The notes beneath the pieces are model-generated. The model was not told the DNA's origin, ran no database searches, and saw only the letters and a list, made by a program, of their open reading frames with translations. Shown here one piece after another: positions 58,439-64,000 of a stretch of 64,000 nucleotides of DNA. How positions within the stretch are numbered: position 1 is the stretch's first letter; every line of letters starts with the position of its first letter. The position numbers and the translations under genes were made by a program. Source of the DNA: an uncultured Peptoniphilaceae bacterium (GTDB lineage Bacteria > Bacillota > Clostridia > Tissierellales > Peptoniphilaceae); contig CALTTP010000001.1 in NCBI GenBank assembly GCA_943912255.1, positions 62,001 to 126,000 of the forward strand, in the 5' to 3' direction.

Positions 58439-60282
58439 TGGATATAAAAATAATTGGAATGACGGATCAACAGGAAGCCTATTTAGGCTCCAATGATAGG
58501 AAGTTTAGAATCAACGAATTTCTTATAATTGAAGATAGTTCTGGAGATATCTTAGGAGAAGTTGTAGAAGTTCATAGTTACAATAGGTATATTACTGTTC
58601 CTAAGGAAGGGGGAGTTCTAGATTCTGACTTGATTGAAAATCTCGTTGCCCTTGGTTTTAACTTAGAGGAAGATACTATATACATTGGAAAGATACGCCT
58701 TTTAGAAGAGGGAACCTATGCTATTGAAACAGGATCTTCTTGTAGAGTACCTACCTTTGATGAAGTAAAGAGGTATTTTATGTCTTCCACCTTAGAAAAA
58801 GGTATCAATGTGGGCGTAATTAGAAATACTGACGATATCTTTCCTAGTAGCCCTAATGAACTTCACGACCTATGTTATACCTTGGAAGATGGTGAATTTA
58901 GGGAACAAAGAGAACTGCCATATATTTTGAATCTCCATGGAATGCATCACTATCCCCATATAGGCATTTTTGGAGGTTCTGGATCTGGGAAATCCTATGG
59001 ACTTAGGGTTTTAATAGAGGAGCTAATGGATAAGGATATTCCTGGAATAATCCTAGATCCTCATTATGAGATGGACTTTACACTAAGAAGTAAAGATGGC
59101 TATGGTCCAGATTATAATAATAAATTTTCTAAGTTTGTCATTGGTGAAAACACTGGTGTAGACTTCACTAAAATGTCTACCAGGGAATTGAAAGCCCTAA
59201 TCAGCACTTCTTCTCGATTGACTGAGGGCATGGAATCAGTGATTGAGGTTCTTCATAAGTACAATGACTCTGTTCTTAGTTTTTCCACCAGGCTAAACTA
59301 TTTAATAGAAGGACAGAAGATAGGCTCTCCAGATAGAATAAGACAGATGGCAGCTGAAGCCACTGGCGATGAAAAGAAGAGATATGAGTTCATGTTTAAA
59401 GTCTATGACAAATACAATGACAAATGTCCTCCAAGTTCTGTACAGGGGGTTAGTTGGAGATTTAATAGGCTTATAAACTTAGGCATCTTTGAACACGACT
59501 CAAGACTTGTTTTTGATTGTTTGAAAATGGGTAAAATAGCTGTAATACAAGGCTCAGTTAAAATCATCCAGGTCTATTCAACCTATATTATAAGCAGTCT
59601 TTATGACTTACGTAGGTCCTATAAGGACAGTATAATAAAAAATGAAAAGGAAGATTATTTTCCGCCATTTTTTGTTATAACTGATGAAGCCCATAACTTT
59701 GCTCCTCAAAGTTTCGATGGACAGGGTGATTTGAGTTCTAAGTATATTTTAAGGGAAATTGCTCAAGAAGGTCGTAAATACGGTGTATTTTTAGTTCTTG
59801 CTACTCAAAGACCTTCCCTTCTGGATAGTACAATAACTGCTCAGCTAAATACCAAATTTATCTATCGTACTACAAGATCAACGGATATTCAGACCATTAA
59901 AGAGGAGACAGACCTTTCCATAGAGCAAACAAATAGACTTCCCTATTTAAAAACAGGCGATGTGTTTTTATCGGAATCGGCTATTGGAAGGACTATGTAT
60001 GTTAGGATTAGAGCATCTCATACCTTGACTCCTCACGGAGAAAATCCCTTTGAAGAGCTTCTCAATAGACAAGGGGAGGATGTTTCTGCTATTATTAATA
60101 TGTTAAAGAATTATTTACCTGTTAATGAACTGGATATTATGGAAACTTGTAAGGATATTCAGGAAGATGAGGGAATAGTTTATTCAGTAGATCAGTTTAC
60201 CAATCTTCTTGAAGATTTCGTTACAAAGGGCTATTTGATAAAAGAGAAGGGATTATTGGTGAAATATATTTTAAATGAATAA
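58438..60282 (+). CDS. herA: HerA-type DNA translocase ATPase
   Basis: A 614-residue FtsK/HerA-family hexameric motor. An N-terminal HAS-barrel-like domain (about 1-125) precedes the ATPase core. Walker A is GGSGSGKS (179-186), LDPHYEMDF follows, Walker B is VITDEAHNF with Asp416 and Glu417, and LATQRPSLLD is sensor-like. The C terminus may brace neighbouring subunits. With NurA it should form a motor-nuclease for DNA ends. Gene order rsmI-nurA-herA-thioesterase, with overlaps throughout, means all are cotranscribed. Anti-phage HerA systems exist, but this context is housekeeping. Confidence 0.85.
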   Translation: MDIKIIGMTDQQEAYLGSNDRKFRINEFLIIEDSSGDILGEVVEVHSYNRYITVPKEGGVLDSDLIENLVALGFNLEEDTIYIGKIRLLEEGTYAIETGSSCRVPTFDEVKRYFMSSTLEKGINVGVIRNTDDIFPSSPNELHDLCYTLEDGEFREQRELPYILNLHGMHHYPHIGIFGGSGSGKSYGLRVLIEELMDKDIPGIILDPHYEMDFTLRSKDGYGPDYNNKFSKFVIGENTGVDFTKMSTRELKALISTSSRLTEGMESVIEVLHKYNDSVLSFSTRLNYLIEGQKIGSPDRIRQMAAEATGDEKKRYEFMFKVYDKYNDKCPPSSVQGVSWRFNRLINLGIFEHDSRLVFDCLKMGKIAVIQGSVKIIQVYSTYIISSLYDLRRSYKDSIIKNEKEDYFPPFFVITDEAHNFAPQSFDGQGDLSSKYILREIAQEGRKYGVFLVLATQRPSLLDSTITAQLNTKFIYRTTRSTDIQTIKEETDLSIEQTNRLPYLKTGDVFLSESAIGRTMYVRIRASHTLTPHGENPFEELLNRQGEDVSAIINMLKNYLPVNELDIMETCKDIQEDEGIVYSVDQFTNLLEDFVTKGYLIKEKGLLVKYILNE

Positions 60283-60991
60283 GACATTTGAACAGGAATT
60301 TAACCTCTATGGTTTTGATAAAAAATCTGGAAAAATAGATTTAAGTAAAATATTTGATATCATCTGTGAAACTGCAGTAAGCCATTCCCATAGGGATGAT
60401 ACAGACTTTTTTGAAGATATCTTTTGGGTGGTCTATCGTTGGGACATGACCATACTAAAAGATTTGGAGATTAGGACTAAGGTTAGGGTTAAGACTGAAA
60501 TTGTAGGAGTTAGGAAGTTTTTTGCCCTAAGGGATTTTACGGTGTATAACGAAAAGGGAGAGGAATGTGTTAAGGTAAAATCCGAATGGATTCTTCTCTC
60601 TAAGAAAAAGCGAAGTCCTGTTAGAATACCTAAAAATTATATTGAAAACTACGATATAAAAGAGGTAAAGGGCCGTTTAAAGGAATTGGATGTGCCTAAG
60701 GATTTAGATTTCGTGAATCAATATAGTAGAACCATGGGTCAACTTGATATTGACGTTAATAACCATGTAAATAACGTGGTCTACAGCAAATTGATGTTAA
60801 ATTCCTTAGAACCGGAAATCAATTTAAGGGAAATCTCCATTATTTATAAAAAGGAAAGCTTTTATAAACAAGTTCTCACAGCTAAGAGAACGGATATCAT
60901 AGAAGAAGATAACGAAAAATATATCTATATTTTAATATACGATGAGAAAGAAAATTTAAAAACAATAGGAAGAGTAATTGTAGGAGAATAA
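60275..60991 (+). CDS. Acyl-ACP thioesterase (FatA-like)
   Basis: A 238-residue double-hotdog thioesterase that releases fatty acids from acyl carrier protein. The second hotdog has the catalytic pattern MGQLDIDVNNHVNNVVYSKLM (Asp, Asn, His), and the first has EIVGVRKFFALRDFTVYN. Bacterial homologues are common in anaerobic Firmicutes and set free fatty acid release. Chain-length preference is unknown. It overlaps herA by eight bases and is followed one base later by the subtilase gene. Confidence 0.88.
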   Translation: MNKTFEQEFNLYGFDKKSGKIDLSKIFDIICETAVSHSHRDDTDFFEDIFWVVYRWDMTILKDLEIRTKVRVKTEIVGVRKFFALRDFTVYNEKGEECVKVKSEWILLSKKKRSPVRIPKNYIENYDIKEVKGRLKELDVPKDLDFVNQYSRTMGQLDIDVNNHVNNVVYSKLMLNSLEPEINLREISIIYKKESFYKQVLTAKRTDIIEEDNEKYIYILIYDEKENLKTIGRVIVGE

Positions 60992-60992
60992 T

Positions 60993-63299
60993 ATGAAGAA
61001 GAAAATTTCGTTGATTATGGCATTTGTTTTGTTTTTTGGAATGATTATTCCAACTAGAACTTTGGGAAATGAAGAAATTATTTCAAAGGAACTTGAAGAA
61101 AAGTTGGATTCTGAAAAAGTTATAGACGTATTTATAACTTTTAAAGATGAGAAAAACAGTCAAACTTCCGTAGATCTTTCAGGAAGTAAAGCTACACAAG
61201 TAAATCAAAGAAAACAGTATATTCAAGAGTTAAAGGAAAACTCAAATATATCACAGAAAAAGACCTTGGATATTCTAGAGGCAAATGCTGATAAAGTTGA
61301 AGAAGTTGATGCTTTCTACATTACAAACTCCATTAGAATAAAAGGAGATTCAAATCTTATTAAGGATATTTTAAAACAGGATAATATTCTAGAAGTTGTT
61401 GAAAATGGAGCAGTTGAATTACAGGAAGTAGAAACAAAATCTTCTCTTTCTGCTTCAGATAAGAACTGGGATTTAAAAAACACGAAAGTATTAGATGTAA
61501 GGGAAAAATATAAATTATTTGGTACGGATATAGTAATTGGATTTTTAGATAGTGGTGTAGACTTGGAAGGCTCCAATTATAAAAATGCGGAACTATATGA
61601 AAATTGGAGAGGTCATATAGAAGGAGCTTCCACCTCCTGGTATGATGTCTTTAAGGAGTCAGAAAAACCTACGTCAGGAGACAATGGACATGGAACGGCA
61701 GTAGTTTCCATGGCAGTAGGAAAGAATATAGGTGCTGCTCCAAAGGCGACATGGATAGCTGCTAGAGCTTTTAAATCTAAGACTACTACCAATAGCAATA
61801 TCCTTAAGGCGGCTCAATGGTTTTTAGCACCAGGTGGAAGAGCCGATTTAGCACCAAATATAATAAATAATTCCTGGGGTAAGAACACTTTGGAAAGATG
61901 GTTTGACCCTATGATTGAAGCTTGGATTAAAGCTGGTATTATTCCGGTTTTTGCTTCAGGTAATCTAGAAACCAACAATAGACTAGGCTCTATAGACTAT
62001 CCAGCTTCCAATTTAAGTGTAATAGCCGTTGGAGCAGTGGATAAAAACAATAAATTGGCATATTTTTCTAAACTGGGACCTTCACCTTTAGATCCAGGGA
62101 AATCCAATATAAAACCAGAAATAGTGGCTCCAGGATTTGATGTATATGCTTCAGATTCTGAAAACAATTATTCACTATGGAAGGGTACTTCCTTGGCAGC
62201 TCCAAATGTTTCTGGAATTATTGCATTAATACTGCAAGGTAATAGAAATTTGAACAATGGACAAGTGAAAGATATTTTAACCATGACTGCAAATCCCCTT
62301 ACAGGTACTGGTTTTCCAACAAGTCCTAATATGGGATATGGTTATGGCTTAGTAGATGCAGATAAGGCTGTAGAGTTGGGATTAAATTACAACGAATATA
62401 ATAACCTTAAGAGGATTAAGGGACAAAATAGATCTGAAACATCTTTAGAAATAAGTAACAATTTTTATAAGACTTCTGATTACGTGTATATTACAAATCA
62501 AAGTTCTTTTGCCGATGGACTTAGTATGGGTTCTTTGACTAAAAGGGAAAATGGACCATTGTTATTGGTGCCTGATGAAAAATTATCTCAAAACACAAAG
62601 AGTGCTTTAAAGAGACTTCAACCTAAGAAGATAATCATCATTGGAGGAGAGTCCACCATTGGAAAGAATTTGGAAGAAGAATTAAAGAGCTATGGACAAG
62701 TAGAGAGGATTTATGGGAAGAGTAGAATAGAAACTTCCCTAGAGATTGCCCGTAGAGCAGATTTAAAGAACAATAAAGAAGTGTTTTTAGTAAATGGATT
62801 TAACGAAGCCGACTCTATAAATATAGTATCCGTTTCTGCTAGAGATGGTATACCTGTACTATTTTCTACAAAGGACAGTATAAACAATTCCATGATTAAC
62901 TTCTTAAAGGCCTATAAAATACAAAAGGTAACCATTGTTGGTGGAGACTCTACAGTTTCCAAGGAAGTGGAGAACCAATTGACAGCAGCAGGGGTAAGTA
63001 GCATTTCTAGAATTAGCGGCAAGGATAGGTTTTTAACAGGGGCCAAGGTAAATCAAAAGTATTATACAGACTATAATCCTGTATTCTTTGCCAATGGATA
63101 CAATGTTGCCGACGCTTTATCCATAGGACCTGTAGTGGGCAAATTGGCAGCACCTCTACAAATAATTCCTCAAGATTATTTGACTCCTGAAATCCAAGAT
63201 TTTTATAGAGGAAAGGGAATATCTGATTTTTACGTTCTAGGAGGAACCAGCTCTATTACTACAAGAAATATGTACAATATATTTCAGTTGACAAATTAA
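60993..63299 (+). CDS. Secreted subtilase (S8) with three CWB2 wall-binding repeats
   Basis: A 768-residue exported protease. A signal peptide (1-25) is followed by an inhibitor-like propeptide (about 40-145) and an S8 domain (about 155-460). The catalytic triad is Asp186 (FLDSGVD), His233 (NGHGTAVVSMA) and Ser400 (GTSLAAPNVSG), with the oxyanion Asn324 (ASGNLE). Three CWB2 repeats at about 474-565, 570-665 and 670-768 (RIKGQNRSETSLEIS, RIYGKSRIETSLEIA, RISGKDRFLTGAKV) anchor it to the wall by an anionic polymer, as in Clostridioides difficile wall proteins. No propeptide cleavage site was identified. GGAGAAT precedes the ATG. Confidence 0.93.
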   Translation: MKKKISLIMAFVLFFGMIIPTRTLGNEEIISKELEEKLDSEKVIDVFITFKDEKNSQTSVDLSGSKATQVNQRKQYIQELKENSNISQKKTLDILEANADKVEEVDAFYITNSIRIKGDSNLIKDILKQDNILEVVENGAVELQEVETKSSLSASDKNWDLKNTKVLDVREKYKLFGTDIVIGFLDSGVDLEGSNYKNAELYENWRGHIEGASTSWYDVFKESEKPTSGDNGHGTAVVSMAVGKNIGAAPKATWIAARAFKSKTTTNSNILKAAQWFLAPGGRADLAPNIINNSWGKNTLERWFDPMIEAWIKAGIIPVFASGNLETNNRLGSIDYPASNLSVIAVGAVDKNNKLAYFSKLGPSPLDPGKSNIKPEIVAPGFDVYASDSENNYSLWKGTSLAAPNVSGIIALILQGNRNLNNGQVKDILTMTANPLTGTGFPTSPNMGYGYGLVDADKAVELGLNYNEYNNLKRIKGQNRSETSLEISNNFYKTSDYVYITNQSSFADGLSMGSLTKRENGPLLLVPDEKLSQNTKSALKRLQPKKIIIIGGESTIGKNLEEELKSYGQVERIYGKSRIETSLEIARRADLKNNKEVFLVNGFNEADSINIVSVSARDGIPVLFSTKDSINNSMINFLKAYKIQKVTIVGGDSTVSKEVENQLTAAGVSSISRISGKDRFLTGAKVNQKYYTDYNPVFFANGYNVADALSIGPVVGKLAAPLQIIPQDYLTPEIQDFYRGKGISDFYVLGGTSSITTRNMYNIFQLTN

Positions 63300-63308
63300 G
63301 AGGATAAA

Positions 63309-64000
63309 ATGACTAAGGAAATTTTAGGAAATGAACAATTTCATATAAAGCTTCAAAAGGGAGATATTGGAGAATATGTTTTTTTACCAGGAGATCCAAA
63401 GAGGTCAAAGTTAATTGCAGAATACTTTGATAGTCCTCAATTGGTTGCAGATAATAGAGAGTATTGTATCTACAATGGTTTTTTAGATGGAGTTAAGGTT
63501 ACTGTATGTTCTACCGGTATTGGAGGGCCTTCAACGGCAATTGCCGTTGAAGAACTGGTCAATATTGGAGCTAAGACCCTAATAAGAGTAGGTACTTGCG
63601 GTGGAATGGATTTGGATGTTAAAGCTGGCGATGTAGTAATCGCCACAGGGGCCATTAGAATGGATGGAACTTCCAGGGAATACGCCCCTATTGAATATCC
63701 TGCTGTGTCAGATTTTGATATCTGTGATTCTCTAGTTCAATCCAGTAAAAATTTAAACTTAAGGTACCATGTGGGGGTAGTCCAAAGTAAGGACTCCTTC
63801 TATGGCCAACATAGCCCACAGACTAAGCCAGTTTCTTATGAATTGGAAAATAAGTGGAAGGCTTGGCTACAGATGGGCTGTCTAGCTTCCGAGATGGAAT
63901 CGTCTACTCTTTTTATTGTTTCATCCTATAGAAAAGTTAAGTCGGGGGGAGTTTTTGTCTGTATAAATAATCAGGAGAGACAAAGACGGGGACTGGAAAA
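63309..64000 (+). CDS. udp: Uridine phosphorylase (3' end outside window)
   Basis: The frame is open from ATG 63309 to the right edge (about 230 codons), so the C terminus is missing. It matches NP-I family uridine phosphorylases, which split uridine to uracil and ribose 1-phosphate. Signatures are VFLPGDPKRSKLIAEYF, CSTGIGGPSTAIAVEEL, LIRVGTCGGMD and LASEMESSTLFIV with the ribose-binding Glu and Met. The substrate could also be another nucleoside. An AGAGGAT site precedes the ATG, nine bases after the subtilase stop. Confidence 0.88.
   Translation, partial: MTKEILGNEQFHIKLQKGDIGEYVFLPGDPKRSKLIAEYFDSPQLVADNREYCIYNGFLDGVKVTVCSTGIGGPSTAIAVEELVNIGAKTLIRVGTCGGMDLDVKAGDVVIATGAIRMDGTSREYAPIEYPAVSDFDICDSLVQSSKNLNLRYHVGVVQSKDSFYGQHSPQTKPVSYELENKWKAWLQMGCLASEMESSTLFIVSSYRKVKSGGVFVCINNQERQRRGLE

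Noticed and set aside
57488..60282. Calling the NurA-HerA pair a phage defence island
   Set aside because: No other defence, mobile or integrase genes are near, and the flanking genes are housekeeping and cotranscribed.
1..64000. CRISPR arrays, tRNAs, rRNAs, prophage or insertion sequences
   Set aside because: No regularly spaced repeats, tRNA-like cloverleaf with CCA context, transposase or integrase motif was seen on either strand.

Overview
This 64 kb window is a chromosomal stretch of an AT-rich, low-GC Gram-positive anaerobe. The signs are consensus sigma-A promoters with strong GGAGG ribosome binding sites, a T-box leader on tyrS, YlxM, RicT/YaaT and PstA proteins, an Aslfm-type ATP-grasp cell-wall ligase, a CD1247-type protein after EF-P, CWB2 cell-wall anchoring repeats, a double-cubane reductase and a clostridial 2[4Fe-4S] ferredoxin. 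The mix fits Clostridia/Tissierellia (Peptoniphilaceae-like); the genus cannot be fixed from sequence alone. No rRNA, tRNA, CRISPR array, prophage or insertion sequence was seen.

Layout. 1-10.3 kb: housekeeping singles (3' end of a HisJ-type phosphatase, asparaginase, signal peptidase I, a C39-like peptidase, a TrmH-family methylase, an orphan double-cubane reductase, a HAD phosphatase, DUF523-Maf-chorismate mutase, aldolase, an AhpD-like protein, MATE). A compact transcription unit with a Fur-box-like promoter and two C-rich hairpin loops (5.9-6.04 kb) looks like an iron-regulated small RNA. 10.4-18.3 kb: a maltodextrin operon (binding lipoprotein, small membrane protein, an unusually extended MalF, MalG, an MsmX-like ATPase, MalQ). 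18.4-24.4 kb: ClC antiporter, D-serine dehydratase, a second MATE, and tyrS with its T-box. 24.4-31.9 kb: a PatB/MalY C-S lyase, then an overlapping shikimate operon aroF-aroB-aroA-aroC-aroEK(fused)-aroQ carrying all seven steps to chorismate.

32-41.5 kb: a lipoprotein gene broken by a perfect 14-bp tandem duplication, a zinc-ribbon membrane protein plus GT4 glycosyltransferase, rplM-rpsI behind a leader with alternating complementary segments, gpsA with a D-aspartate-ligase-like gene, and a cassette of a small secreted protein with a double-length ABC exporter. 41.7-51.4 kb: translation and export genes (ylxM-ffh-rpsP-khpA-rimM-trmD-rplS, rbgA-rnhB-yraN-mogA, efp, rpmG-secE-nusG-rplK-rplA). 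rplJ-rplL do not follow rplA. 51.5-64 kb: tmk, two tandem PstA-type c-di-AMP receptor paralogs, holB, ricT, ferredoxin, a pyridoxal-kinase-like gene, trmN6-rsmI, a bacterial NurA-HerA pair, an acyl-ACP thioesterase, a wall-anchored subtilase with three CWB2 repeats, and the 5' part of a uridine phosphorylase.

The items most worth a second look are the Fur-box sRNA candidate, the duplication-inactivated lipoprotein, the NurA-HerA pair, the secreted-protein/ABC cassette, and two further promoter-to-terminator units that could be sRNAs or attenuators.
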